Shown here: positions 25,418 through 34,603 of the stretch, in pieces
Layout of the letters: every line of letters begins with the position of its first letter
Numbering within the stretch: position 1 is the stretch's first letter
Assembly (NCBI GenBank): GCA_025464095.1
Contig: JAODMF010000004.1
Location: 62,001 to 126,000 of the forward strand
DNA: 64,000 nt
Source of the DNA: Glaciihabitans sp.
GTDB lineage: Bacteria > Actinomycetota > Actinomycetes > Actinomycetales > Microbacteriaceae
Direction of reading: 5' to 3'
The notes under the pieces: generated by a model
Told to the model about the DNA's origin: nothing
The model's database searches: none
The model's input: the letters and a program-made list of their open reading frames with translations, nothing else
Made by a program: the position numbers and the translations under genes

Positions 25418-27598
25418 CTACCTCCGCAGCTTGAGCCAGATCCCTGCAAGCGGGGGCAGCGTCACCTCGGCGGATGCCGGCCGCCCGCCCCACGGTTCGG
25501 CAACGGCGACCACGGACCCCAGGTTTCCCACGCCCGAACCGCCGTACTCGACGGCATCCGTGTTGAGAATCTCGTCCCAGTCGCCGGCGACGGGAAGCCC
25601 GGTTCGATAGGGCCCGACCGGGTTGCCACTGAAGTTCATCAGCACCGCGATGGGTTGCCCGTCGTCGTCCCACCGCAGGAAGGAGACGACGTTGTTGGCG
25701 GCATCCCCGCCTTCGAGCCATTCGAAGCCGGCGGACGCACTGTCCAACTGCCAGAGCGCCTGCTCGGAACGGTAGACGCGGTTCAGCTGGCCGACCAGTT
25801 TCAGCAGGCCCTGGTGCATCGGCTGGTCGAGAATCCACCAGTCGAGTCCGCGCTCCTCGCTCCACTCGGACGGCTGGCCGAACTCGCTGCCCATGAACAG
25901 CAGCTGCTTGCCGGGGTGCGCCCACATGAAGGCCAGGTAGGCGCGCACGTTGGCCAGCTTCTGCCACTGGTCGCCGGGCATCTTGTTGAGCAGCGATCCC
26001 TTGCCATGCACGACCTCGTCGTGGCTGATCGGCAACAGAAAGTTCTCGCTGAACGCGTAGAGAAAACTGAAGGTGATGTCGTTGTGGTGGTGCGACCGGT
26101 ACATCGGGTCGAACGCCATGTACTGCAGCGTGTCGTGCATCCAGCCCATGTTCCACTTCAGGCCGAATCCGAGGCCGCCCGTGTTTGTGGGCCGGGTGAC
26201 TCCCGCCCACGAGGTCGACTCCTCGGCAATCATCATGATGCCGGGGTTGCGCTTATATGCGGTCGCGTTGACCTCCTGCAGGAAGCTGATCGCCTCGAGG
26301 TTCTCTCGTCCGCCGAACTTGTTCGGCAGCCAGTTGTCGCCCTCCCGGGAGTAGTCGAGGTAGAGCATGGATGCGACGGCATCCACCCGCAGTCCGTCGA
26401 TGTGAAACTCCTCGAGCCAGTACGACGCGTTGGCGACGAGGAAGTTGCGCACCTGCGAGTCGCCGAAATTGAAGATCAGCGTGCCCCAGTCGAGCTGCTC
26501 GCCGCGCCGGGGGTCGGAATGCTCGTAGAGCGCCTCGCCGTCGAACTTGGCGAGCGCCCACTCATCCTTCGGAAAGTGGCCGGGCACCCAGTCCATAATC
26601 ACGCCGATCGAGGCCTGGTGCAGCCGGTCAATCAGGTACTTCAGGTCGTCCGGATGCCCGAACCGGCTGGTCGGGGCGTAGTAGCCGGTCACCTGGTAGC
26701 CCCATGACCCGCCGAACGGATGCTCGGCGAGCGGCATGAACTCGACGTGGGTGAAGCCGGTCTCGTGGATGTACTCGATCAGCTGGTCGGCCAGCTCGCG
26801 GTACCCGAGCCCCGGGCGCCACGACCCGACGTGCAGTTCGTACACGCTCATGGCGCTGTTGTGCGGGTCGTGCGCTGCGCGCTGTGCGAGCCAGGACGAG
26901 TCGGCCCAGACATACTGCGTCTGGCCGACGACGGATGCCGTTGCCGGCGGAATCTCCGTGTACCGCGCCATCGGGTCCGCACGGGTGACCCAGTCGCCGT
27001 TCGCGGTCTGCAGCTCGAACTTGTAGGCCGTCCCCGGGGTCAGTCCCGGAACGAACAACTCCCACACGCCGTTGTCGTCCAGACGGCGCATTGCGTAGAG
27101 AACGCCGTTCCAGCCGTTGAAGTCGCCGAGCACGCGCGCGGCCCGTGCGTGCGGCGCCCAGACGCTAAACGAGGTGCCTTCGACGCCCTCGTGTGGGCGA
27201 AAGTGCGATCCGAGTACGTCCCACAGCTGCTCGTGCCGACCCTCGGCCCAGAGGTAGAGGTCGATCTCTCCAACCGAGGGCACAAAGCGGTACGGGTCAT
27301 CGGTGACCCACGGCGCGCCGTTGTCGTAGGTGGTCTCCAGCAGGTACGACTGGCCGGGTCCGGGGGCGTAGCCCTGCCAGAGGCCGTCGGCGAGGTGATT
27401 CAGCTTGATTCGCGTGCCATCTGCTCGCACCGCGGTGACCGTCCAGGCGAGCGGGCGGACGGCCCGGATCACCCACCCCTCTCCGACCTCGTGCTGGCCG
27501 AGCGTCGCGTGCGGCTGCGGGTGGTGGCCGCCGACGAGCGCGGCGACCAACCCCGGGTGAAGCTCGGGCAGAGCGGGCTGCGTGGTCGCCTGGGCCAT
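25418..27598 (-). CDS. glgB: 1,4-alpha-glucan branching enzyme
   Basis: A 726-residue GlgB of glycoside hydrolase family 13 that makes alpha-1,6 branches. An N-terminal CBM48-type region (GTSFSVWAPHARAARVLGDFNGWNG) leads into the barrel: VIMDWVPGHFPKDEWAL, the nucleophile in DGLRVDAVASMLYLDYSR, the acid in MMIAEESTSWAGV, and LPISHDEVVHGKGSLLNKMPGD. A C-terminal beta domain closes it. Its ATG shares a base with the glgE stop (TAATG), so it is coupled to glgE. GlgE plus GlgB is the known minimal pair that builds branched alpha-glucan from maltose-1-phosphate. Confidence 0.97.
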   Translation of the reverse strand: MAQATTQPALPELHPGLVAALVGGHHPQPHATLGQHEVGEGWVIRAVRPLAWTVTAVRADGTRIKLNHLADGLWQGYAPGPGQSYLLETTYDNGAPWVTDDPYRFVPSVGEIDLYLWAEGRHEQLWDVLGSHFRPHEGVEGTSFSVWAPHARAARVLGDFNGWNGVLYAMRRLDDNGVWELFVPGLTPGTAYKFELQTANGDWVTRADPMARYTEIPPATASVVGQTQYVWADSSWLAQRAAHDPHNSAMSVYELHVGSWRPGLGYRELADQLIEYIHETGFTHVEFMPLAEHPFGGSWGYQVTGYYAPTSRFGHPDDLKYLIDRLHQASIGVIMDWVPGHFPKDEWALAKFDGEALYEHSDPRRGEQLDWGTLIFNFGDSQVRNFLVANASYWLEEFHIDGLRVDAVASMLYLDYSREGDNWLPNKFGGRENLEAISFLQEVNATAYKRNPGIMMIAEESTSWAGVTRPTNTGGLGFGLKWNMGWMHDTLQYMAFDPMYRSHHHNDITFSFLYAFSENFLLPISHDEVVHGKGSLLNKMPGDQWQKLANVRAYLAFMWAHPGKQLLFMGSEFGQPSEWSEERGLDWWILDQPMHQGLLKLVGQLNRVYRSEQALWQLDSASAGFEWLEGGDAANNVVSFLRWDDDGQPIAVLMNFSGNPVGPYRTGLPVAGDWDEILNTDAVEYGGSGVGNLGSVVAVAEPWGGRPASAEVTLPPLAGIWLKLRR

Positions 27599-29634
27599 TA
27601 GGTTCCCTTCGGATAGTCGACGGTGAGGATGTGGACCGGCTGGTTGAACGCATCCAGTCGCACGTAGTTGTCGGCACCCCAGGTGAAGCGCTGGCCGGTG
27701 AGCAGGTCAGCGACGTCGAACTGGCTGCCGGGCTCGATGCCGAACCGGCTGGGGTCGAGGTGGATGGTCGTCTCGCGCACCGAATGCGGGTCGACATTTG
27801 CGACGACGATGATGCCGTCCGCGCGCCCCGTGCCCGTGAAGGATGCGTCGAGGTATTTGGAGTAGACGAGGATCGACTCATCGTCGCTCCAGTGAATGGT
27901 GAGGTTGCGGAGCTGCTGGAGCGCCGGATGCGCGCGCCGGATCGCATTCAACTGCGTGATGTACGGGGCGAGGGATGCCCCGACTTTCTCCGCTCTCGCG
28001 TAGTCACGCGGCTTGAACTCGTACTTCTCGTTGTCGATGTTCTCTTCGCTGCCGGCCCGGGCGACATCCTCGAAAAGTTCATACCCGGAGTACATGCCCC
28101 AGCTGGGCGCGCCCGTCGTGGCCAGCGCCGCACGGATCTTGTAGGCGGCTGGCCCGCCGAACTGCAGGTACTCGGTGAGGATGTCCGGGGTGTTGACGAA
28201 CAGGTTCGGCCGGTAGGAGTGGCTCCACTCGTCGCTGATTTGCACGAAGAACTCCTCGAGCTCACGCTTCGTGTTGCGCCAGGTGAAGTACGAGTACGAC
28301 TGCTGGAAACCGGCGCCGGCGAGCGCCTGCATCATCGGCGGGCGGGTGAATGCCTCCGCGAGAAACACGATGTCGCCGTGCCTGGCCTCGACCTCTGCGA
28401 TCAGCCACTCCCAGAACATGAGCGGCTTGGTGTGCGGGTTGTCGACGCGGAAGATGCGGATGCCGAGCGCGATCCAGTGTTCGACGATGCGGAGAATCTC
28501 CTGCCTGAGTCCCTCCGGGTCATTGTCGAAATTGATCGGATAGATGTCCTGGTACTTCTTCGGCGGGTTCTCGGCGTATGCGATCGAGCCGTCGGGCAGG
28601 GTCGTGAACCACTCCGGATGCTCCCTCACCCAGGGATGATCGGGCGAGCACTGGAGGGCGAGGTCGAGGGCGACCTCCATGCCGTTCGCGGCGGCTGTGC
28701 GCACGAAGAACTTGAAGTCGGTGACGGTGCCGAGTTCCGGGTGGATCGCGTCGTGCCCGCCGTCCTCGTTGCCGATCGCCCACGGCGAACCCGGGTCGTT
28801 CGGCCCGGCGTGCAGGGTGTTGTTGGGTCCCTTTCGGAACGCTTCGCCGATCGGATGGATCGGCGGCAGGTAGACCACGTCGAAGCCCATGTCGGCGATC
28901 GAGGGGAGGCGCTTCGCGGCGGTGCGGAATGTGCCCGACTTCCAGGAACCATCCGGGTTCTGCTGTGCGCCCTCGCTGCGCGGGAACAGCTCGTACCAGC
29001 TGCCTACCCCCGCGCGGGTGCGCTCGACGGTGAGGGTGAGCTCTTCGCTGTCGGTCGCGAGGCTGGCGATGGGCCTGGCCGCGATCAGGGCCGCGAGCTT
29101 CGGGTCGGTTGCCGCTGCGAGTCGGGTTTCCTCCGGCCGCGTGGAGTCCTGGAGTGCCGTGATCGCATCCTTGACGACCCTGGATGTTCCGGCCCGTTTC
29201 AAAAGCTCAGCACCCATCGAGAACATGAGTTCGACATCCTGGCCGGCCGGAATCTTGATCTCGGCATTGTGCAGCCAGGTCGCCCAGTCGTCACTCCAGG
29301 CCCGGATGTGCCACGTCCAGCGCCCGACGACGGTCAACTGCGCGAGAACTCGCCAGCGATCGGTGCCCGCCGATTCGAGGTGCATGCGGTGGCGGCTGAC
29401 GGTGCCGGCCGGATTGGCGAGCACGAGTTCCGCTCCGAGCAGGTCGTGCCCCTCGCGGAAGATGGTCGCCTCAAACGGAACCACCTCACCGGCGAACGCC
29501 TTAGCCGGCCAGCGATCCTCCGGCTGCTGCGGTGAGAGGTCTCGGATCGGGATGCGTCCGATGTGCGGGGAAAAACCGTCGCTCATGGTGCCGCTCGCGG
29601 AAGCGGCCACGGTGCCGTACTCGGAAATAGCCAC
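27598..29634 (-). CDS. glgE: alpha-1,4-glucan:maltose-1-phosphate maltosyltransferase
   Basis: A 678-residue GlgE (GH13 subfamily 3), which extends alpha-glucan chains with maltose from maltose-1-phosphate. Landmarks: IGRIPIRDLSPQQPEDRWPAKAFAGE near the start, SWYELFPRS, the nucleophile Asp in FRVDNPHTKPLMFWEW, the acid Glu in FLAEAFTRP and the closing GRADGIIVVANVDPHSVRE. The open frame extends to 29880. A TACGGT hexamer exactly six bases before the GTG at 29634 supports that start; an internal ATG at 29586 is the alternative. The genes that make maltose-1-phosphate (treS-pep2 or glgM) are not in this window. Confidence 0.95.
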   Translation of the reverse strand: MAISEYGTVAASASGTMSDGFSPHIGRIPIRDLSPQQPEDRWPAKAFAGEVVPFEATIFREGHDLLGAELVLANPAGTVSRHRMHLESAGTDRWRVLAQLTVVGRWTWHIRAWSDDWATWLHNAEIKIPAGQDVELMFSMGAELLKRAGTSRVVKDAITALQDSTRPEETRLAAATDPKLAALIAARPIASLATDSEELTLTVERTRAGVGSWYELFPRSEGAQQNPDGSWKSGTFRTAAKRLPSIADMGFDVVYLPPIHPIGEAFRKGPNNTLHAGPNDPGSPWAIGNEDGGHDAIHPELGTVTDFKFFVRTAAANGMEVALDLALQCSPDHPWVREHPEWFTTLPDGSIAYAENPPKKYQDIYPINFDNDPEGLRQEILRIVEHWIALGIRIFRVDNPHTKPLMFWEWLIAEVEARHGDIVFLAEAFTRPPMMQALAGAGFQQSYSYFTWRNTKRELEEFFVQISDEWSHSYRPNLFVNTPDILTEYLQFGGPAAYKIRAALATTGAPSWGMYSGYELFEDVARAGSEENIDNEKYEFKPRDYARAEKVGASLAPYITQLNAIRRAHPALQQLRNLTIHWSDDESILVYSKYLDASFTGTGRADGIIVVANVDPHSVRETTIHLDPSRFGIEPGSQFDVADLLTGQRFTWGADNYVRLDAFNQPVHILTVDYPKGT

Positions 29635-29640
29635 AATTCG

Positions 29641-29646
29641 ACCGTA
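29641..29646 (-). promoter_or_regulatory. leaderless -10 hexamer of glgE
   Basis: Read on the minus strand, TACGGT-CGAATT-GTG puts the hexamer six bases from the start codon at 29634. Confidence 0.6.
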
Positions 29647-29712
29647 CCGCGAAAGGTTGCAGCACCGCGCGGGATACCGGCACACGGATTCGGGTCGCAC
29701 GAACTCCTCCCG

Positions 29713-29718
29713 TAGGGT
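29713..29718 (+). promoter_or_regulatory. leaderless -10 hexamer of glgP
   Basis: TAGGGT-TGGACG-GTG: hexamer six bases before the start at 29725. glgE and glgP are divergent, with 90 bp between starts. Confidence 0.6.
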
Positions 29719-29724
29719 TGGACG

Positions 29725-32280
29725 GTGAAGGCAATTCGACGATTTACCGTGCGTACCGTTCTTCCGGAAGCGCTTGCATCCCTCGAGGATCTGGCAACCA
29801 ACCTTCGGTGGTCGTGGCATCACCCCACCCGCCAACTCTTCCAATCGATCGCCCCCGATGTCTGGGAGTCGATCGGCCATGACCCGGTCGGGCTCCTCGG
29901 CGCGGTCGAGCCGACACGCCTGGACGAGCTCGCCGCCGACCAGCAGTTCGTCGATCGCGCCAACGCGCTGCGGGCCGACCTGCAGTCGTACCTGACCGAG
30001 CCGCGCTGGTACCAGACGCTGGAAAATGCGCCGTCATCCATCGCCTACTTCTCGCCGGAGTTCGGTATCGCGGCAGCGCTTCCGCAGTATTCGGGCGGCC
30101 TGGGCATCTTGGCCGGAGACCACCTGAAGAGCGCGTCCGATCTCGGCGTGCCGATCATCGCCGCTGGCCTGTTTTACCGTGCCGGCTACTTTCGCCAGTC
30201 GATCTCCCGTGACGGCTGGCAGCAGGAGAGTTACCCGGTTATCGACCCCGACGGTCTTCCGCTTCGTGTGCTGCGTCGACCCGACGGCACGGCAGCCCAG
30301 GTCACGCTCGCCCTTCCCGAGGGCCGTGCGCTGTCCGCCCGCATCTGGCAGGTCGCGGTGGGCCGCATCACGCTGCTGCTGCTCGACACCGATATCCCGG
30401 AGAACGACGAGTCGCTGCGTACCGTGACCGACCGCCTCTACGGCGGTGGTGGCGAACACCGCCTGCTGCAGGAACTGCTGCTTGGCATCGGCGGCGTTCG
30501 CGCGATCAAGGTCTACAACGAGCTGAACGGGCTGGCGGCGCCCGAGGTGTTCCACACCAATGAGGGTCACGCCGGGTTCCTCGGTCTCGAGCGCATCAAC
30601 GACCTCATCGCGGGCGGCCTGACCTTCTCCGAAGCGCTGCAGGTGGTTCGCGCGGGAACCGTGTTCACCACCCACACGCCGGTGCCCGCGGGCATCGACC
30701 GCTTCGAAGACGCGCTCATTACCGAGTACTTCTCCACAGACCTGTTGCCGGGCGTCGACGCCACCGATGTTCTCGCGCTTGGCTCAGAAGACTACGAGGG
30801 CGGCACCGCGGGCACCTTCAACATGGCGGTCATGGGCCTGCGCCTCGGCCAGCGCGCCAACGGCGTCTCGCAGTTGCACGGGGATGTCTCGCGCGGCATG
30901 TTCGGCCCGCTCTGGCCCGGTTTCGACCAGGATGACGTTCCGATCACCTCGGTTACCAACGGGGTGCACGCCCCGACCTGGACGGATCCCCGCCTCATCG
31001 ATCTCGCGAGCGAGAAGCTGGGCACTCACGAGACGACGACCGCCAACTGGAACTCGGACGCGATCTCTGACGCCGATCTCTGGGGCGTTCGCGGCGAAAT
31101 GAAGGTGCAGCTCGTCGAAGACGCTCGCAGGCGACTCACCGCAGCCTGGCAGGAGGAGAATCCCGGGTCGGGCGTTCCCGCCTGGTTCTCGGGCATCCTC
31201 GACCCCAGGGTGCTGACGATCGGGTTCGCGCGTCGCGTTCCCACCTACAAGCGGCTCACGCTGATGCTTCACGACCCGGACCGGCTGCGCGCTTTGCTGA
31301 CGCATCCGACGCATCCGATCCAGATCCTCATCGCCGGCAAGTCGCATCCGGCCGACGACGAGGGCAAGCGCCTCATCCAGAAGCTCGTCGAATTCGCGGC
31401 GGGCGCGGATGTTCGCCACCGCATGGTCTTCCTGCCGAACTACGACATCGCGATGGCGCAGACGCTGTACCCGGGTACGGATGTCTGGCTCAATAACCCA
31501 CTGCGCCCGCTCGAAGCGTGCGGCACTAGTGGCATGAAGGCGGCGCTCAACGGCTCGCTCAACCTGTCGATTCTTGACGGATGGTGGGCCGAGTTCTTCG
31601 ACGACGAGAACGGGTGGGCCATCCCGACCGCCGATTCCGCCGGTGACTCGGCGGAGCGCGACAAGCTCGAGGCGGACGCGATGTACGACCTGATCGAGCA
31701 CCAGATCGCTCCACGTTTTTATGACCGGGGCGCGGATGGCGTTCCCACGCGCTGGGTGCAGTCGATCCGGCACACGCTGTCGACGCTGTCGCCCGCGCTC
31801 TCGGCCGACCGGATGGTCAAGGAGTACGTCAACCGCCTCTACACCCCGGCCGCCGAAGCGGAGCGGGCGATCTCGAAGCAGTCCTACGCGCCCGCCCGCG
31901 AGCTGGCAGCGTGGAAGGCAAAGGTCACGGCCGCATGGCCGAAGGTCAGTGTCGCCCACGTTGAATCCGGTGGAGTGGATGCGGTTCCGCAGCTCGGCGA
32001 CACCCTGCAGGTTCGCGCCCTGGTGGAGATCGACGGGCTGGAACCATCCGACCTCAAGGTCGAGGTGGTTTATGGGCGCGCGAGGGATGGTGACCGGCTC
32101 GCGAACATCCGGCGCAAGCGGCTCGATTTCGTCTCGCGTGAGCCTGGCCAGCCCGCGACATTCACCGGTGAGGTCGTGCTCACGAGCCCCGGCAGCTTCG
32201 GCTACAACGTGCGCGTCGTGCCATCACATCCGCTGCTGGCCAACCCGGCCGAGCTCGGCTTGATCGCGGTCGCGCACTAG
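29725..32280 (+). CDS. glgP: alpha-glucan phosphorylase
   Basis: An 851-residue glycosyltransferase family 35 phosphorylase of the DUF3417-bearing type, releasing glucose-1-phosphate from glycogen. The N-terminal DUF3417 domain (FTVRTVLPEALASLEDLATNLRWSWHHPTRQLF) is followed by FSPEFGIAAALPQYSGGLGILAGDHLKSASD, the FARRVPTYKRLTL and IAGKSHPADDEGKRLIQ segments, and the PLP-lysine region LEACGTSGMKAALNGSLNLS. The GTG start has a leaderless -10. Its divergent placement from glgE-glgB puts synthesis and breakdown under adjacent promoters. Confidence 0.96.
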   Translation: MKAIRRFTVRTVLPEALASLEDLATNLRWSWHHPTRQLFQSIAPDVWESIGHDPVGLLGAVEPTRLDELAADQQFVDRANALRADLQSYLTEPRWYQTLENAPSSIAYFSPEFGIAAALPQYSGGLGILAGDHLKSASDLGVPIIAAGLFYRAGYFRQSISRDGWQQESYPVIDPDGLPLRVLRRPDGTAAQVTLALPEGRALSARIWQVAVGRITLLLLDTDIPENDESLRTVTDRLYGGGGEHRLLQELLLGIGGVRAIKVYNELNGLAAPEVFHTNEGHAGFLGLERINDLIAGGLTFSEALQVVRAGTVFTTHTPVPAGIDRFEDALITEYFSTDLLPGVDATDVLALGSEDYEGGTAGTFNMAVMGLRLGQRANGVSQLHGDVSRGMFGPLWPGFDQDDVPITSVTNGVHAPTWTDPRLIDLASEKLGTHETTTANWNSDAISDADLWGVRGEMKVQLVEDARRRLTAAWQEENPGSGVPAWFSGILDPRVLTIGFARRVPTYKRLTLMLHDPDRLRALLTHPTHPIQILIAGKSHPADDEGKRLIQKLVEFAAGADVRHRMVFLPNYDIAMAQTLYPGTDVWLNNPLRPLEACGTSGMKAALNGSLNLSILDGWWAEFFDDENGWAIPTADSAGDSAERDKLEADAMYDLIEHQIAPRFYDRGADGVPTRWVQSIRHTLSTLSPALSADRMVKEYVNRLYTPAAEAERAISKQSYAPARELAAWKAKVTAAWPKVSVAHVESGGVDAVPQLGDTLQVRALVEIDGLEPSDLKVEVVYGRARDGDRLANIRRKRLDFVSREPGQPATFTGEVVLTSPGSFGYNVRVVPSHPLLANPAELGLIAVAH

Positions 32281-32286
32281 CGCGGC

Positions 32287-32337
32287 CGTCGAGCGGGGCC
32301 GAGATCGCGACTGCTCCGATCCCGACTCCGCTCGACG
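32287..32337. terminator. inverted repeat between convergent glgP and HAD gene
   Basis: CGTCGAGCGG (32287-32296) and CCGCTCGACG (32328-32337) form a perfect 10 bp stem whose interior can pair partly further. There is no T-run. It probably acts as a bidirectional terminator. Confidence 0.6.
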
Positions 32338-32344
32338 ACAGTGC

Positions 32345-34015
32345 CTACGGCAGGTAGTACGTCGGGTTAGGCAGCTTGACCGTTCGGTCGGCCGACCCGC
32401 CGATCAGGTCGCTGAACTGGTCGCCGAAATTCGCGACGATCTCGTAGTTGCCGCCCGCCGGGGACTCGACATGGGCTCGCGTCTGCGACTTGTACTCGAT
32501 GGTCGTGCACTTCGCGGTCGCGCAGGAAATGTACGACGGCTGGGTCGAGGTGCCGACGCCCGTCCACTTCGTGTAGTAGTTCTCCGGCGTGAAGCCGGTG
32601 TACCCGACCTTCACCAGGTTCGCGATGGTGGCGGCCTTCTGATCGTCGTTGCGTCCGGTCAGCCCGATGATGGTGCATCCGGCTTTCTGCACGGTCTTCT
32701 GCAGATCGACCATCGACGGTGTCGCGGGGAATCTCTGCTCCTGTACATACGTGTTCTGCAGGGTCGGATCGAAGGTGAAGTGCATTGCCGCGACCTCCAT
32801 GTCGTACGTCCACAGGGTGGTGTCGTCGGCATCCAGCACTACGGCCGGGTTCCTGTTCAGCTTCTTTCCCACGAAGCACGCGGCCGCAACCTTCGCGCCC
32901 TGCTTCTTCACCAGTGCGCGCATCTCCCGGATGTACGGCGAATCGGTCTTGTTCGCGATGCCCGTGCCAGGATCGCCGTAATACGCCGCGATCGTGAGCT
33001 TCACCGAGTCGATGTTCGGGACCCCCTCGCCGCCCTGGGTCGCACCACTGGAGCCATCGGCCTTCATGGTGAATCGGGTGCGCGGGCTGAGCCTCGGCTC
33101 GTTCACACCCGGCAGGTTGACGGAGGGCAGGTAGTAGGTCGGGTTCGGCAGCTTGAGGATGCGCTCGGCGTAGCCGCCCTGCAGATCGGACCACTGGTCG
33201 CCGACATTGAGCTCGATCGTGTAACCGAGAGTCTCAATGTGCTTCCGCGTCTGCGCCTTGTATTCGACGGTCGTGCACTTGTTCACGACGACGCAGGTGA
33301 CATAGCCGGGCTGGACGGATGTGCCGGTGCCTGTCCACTTCGTGTAGAAGTTGGCGGACGTGAAGTCGTCGTAGCCGACCTTGGCGAGGTTCGCGAGGGT
33401 CGCGGTCTTCTGGTTGTCGTTGCGTCCGGTCAGCCCGAAGATCGTGAATCCCTGGGCGGCCGCCGCGTCCACGAAGCTCACCATGCTCGGCGTCGCCGGG
33501 AACCGTTCGCCCTGCACGTACTCGTTCTGCAGCGTGGGGTTGAAGGTGAAGTGCATGCCCGCGACTTCCATGTCGTAGGTCCACAGGGTGGTGTCGTCCG
33601 TGTCGAACACGATTGCGGGCTTGTCGCCCCTCGCGATTGCGCGCGTGTACTCGCTCTTCAACAGCGCCTTCTGCTTCGCTACGATCTTCGCCATCTCACT
33701 GATGTACGGCGACGAATCCTTGTTCGCAATTCCGGTGCCGGGGTCGCCGTAGTAGGTGGCGATGGTCTTCTTCACGATGTCGATGTTCGGGATGCGCTCG
33801 CCGCCGACTTTCGTGCCGCTCGAGCCATCCGGCTTCATCGTGAAATGGGTGTTCGGAGTGAGTTTCGATTGGGACGAGCCGTGGTCGAAACCGTGGCCGT
33901 CGGCGCGTCCATGCGCCTCGGCCGGTGCGGCCCCGACGAGCAGGGATCCGATAGCGAGCGCAAGCGCGGCCGCGATTGCGGCGGGTTTGCGGGTGGAGCG
34001 GATGTCAGGAGTCAA
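32345..34015 (-). CDS. secreted HAD acid phosphatase, tandem duplicated
   Basis: A 556-residue exported protein with signal peptide (AAIAAALALAIGSLLVGAAPAEA). The mature part is two homologous halves of ~250 residues, each starting near RFTMKADGSSG or HFTMKPDGSSG and ending in LPNPTYYLP. Each half has the class IIIB acid phosphatase nucleophile motif (FDTDDTTLWTYDMEVA and LDADDTTLWTYDMEVA), a Thr loop (GLTGRNDNQK, GLTGRNDDQK) and an acidic motif (GDQWSDLQGG, GDQFSDLIGG), so both active sites look intact. The start is TTG after GAGGGG. Probably a non-specific phosphomonoesterase outside the cell. Confidence 0.88.
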   Translation of the reverse strand: MTPDIRSTRKPAAIAAALALAIGSLLVGAAPAEAHGRADGHGFDHGSSQSKLTPNTHFTMKPDGSSGTKVGGERIPNIDIVKKTIATYYGDPGTGIANKDSSPYISEMAKIVAKQKALLKSEYTRAIARGDKPAIVFDTDDTTLWTYDMEVAGMHFTFNPTLQNEYVQGERFPATPSMVSFVDAAAAQGFTIFGLTGRNDNQKTATLANLAKVGYDDFTSANFYTKWTGTGTSVQPGYVTCVVVNKCTTVEYKAQTRKHIETLGYTIELNVGDQWSDLQGGYAERILKLPNPTYYLPSVNLPGVNEPRLSPRTRFTMKADGSSGATQGGEGVPNIDSVKLTIAAYYGDPGTGIANKTDSPYIREMRALVKKQGAKVAAACFVGKKLNRNPAVVLDADDTTLWTYDMEVAAMHFTFDPTLQNTYVQEQRFPATPSMVDLQKTVQKAGCTIIGLTGRNDDQKAATIANLVKVGYTGFTPENYYTKWTGVGTSTQPSYISCATAKCTTIEYKSQTRAHVESPAGGNYEIVANFGDQFSDLIGGSADRTVKLPNPTYYLP

Positions 34016-34104
34016 TGGTGCCCCTCATTGTCTGTACCCCCGTTTGGGGGGTCTTCACCACCATAGCCGCGGGGCCGATTTGTCGAAACCCGCGCAGCCC
34101 GGGG

Positions 34105-34581
34105 CTACTCGCGGGCGATCGCCGCGATCGTCGCGCCGGTGACCGTGACGAGGTCGCTCGGCGCCAGCTCGATGTCGAAGCCTCGCTTGCCCCCCGAGAC
34201 GAAAAGCGTGTCGTACAGTTCGGCCGTCTCGTCGAGCACAGTCGGCAGCTGCGTCTTCTGGCCGATGGGGCTGATCCCGCCGACCACGTAACCGGTCTTG
34301 CGCTCCGCGAGCCTGGGGTCGGCCATGACAGCGCGCTTGCCCCGCACGGCCGCAGCCAGGGCGCCGAGGTCGAGGGAACCCGTGACGGGCACGATGGCGA
34401 CGACGAGACGGCCGTCGACATCCGCCAGCAGGGTCTTGAAGACCTGGCCGGGATCGATCCCGAGCGCGCTTGCCGCCTCGGTTCCGAAGCTGCGGTTCGC
34501 CGGGTCGTGCTCGTAGGCGTGCTGAATGAACGGGATGCCGGCCGCCGTCAGTGCTGCGGTTGCGGGTGTACCGAAGGCCAT
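34105..34581 (-). CDS. ybaK: YbaK/EbsC family Cys-tRNA(Pro) deacylase
   Basis: A 158-residue editing-domain protein that clears mischarged Cys-tRNA(Pro). The sequence shows GIPFIQHAYEH, EAASALGIDPGQVFKTLLADVDG, a VGGISPIGQK segment typical of the family and the closing FVSGGKRGFDIELAPSDLV. The frame is open upstream, but the ATG at 34581 gives the family N-terminus and has CAGAAT at exact leaderless spacing. It lies just downstream of glgX on the same strand, probably independently transcribed. Confidence 0.92.
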   Translation of the reverse strand: MAFGTPATAALTAAGIPFIQHAYEHDPANRSFGTEAASALGIDPGQVFKTLLADVDGRLVVAIVPVTGSLDLGALAAAVRGKRAVMADPRLAERKTGYVVGGISPIGQKTQLPTVLDETAELYDTLFVSGGKRGFDIELAPSDLVTVTGATIAAIARE

Positions 34582-34587
34582 TGTTCG

Positions 34588-34593
34588 ATTCTG
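34588..34593 (-). promoter_or_regulatory. leaderless -10 hexamer of ybaK
   Basis: On the minus strand CAGAAT-CGAACA-ATG; only the first T of TANNNT is missing. The site lies close to the end of glgX. Confidence 0.5.
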
Positions 34594-34603
34594 TCCGAAC
34601 CGC

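Noticed and set aside
27631-29535. 634-codon plus-strand open frame opposite glgE
   Set aside because: It is antisense to glgE and low in recognisable features. The same applies to the 641-codon frame opposite glgX (34736-36661) and the 667-codon frame at 55282-57285.
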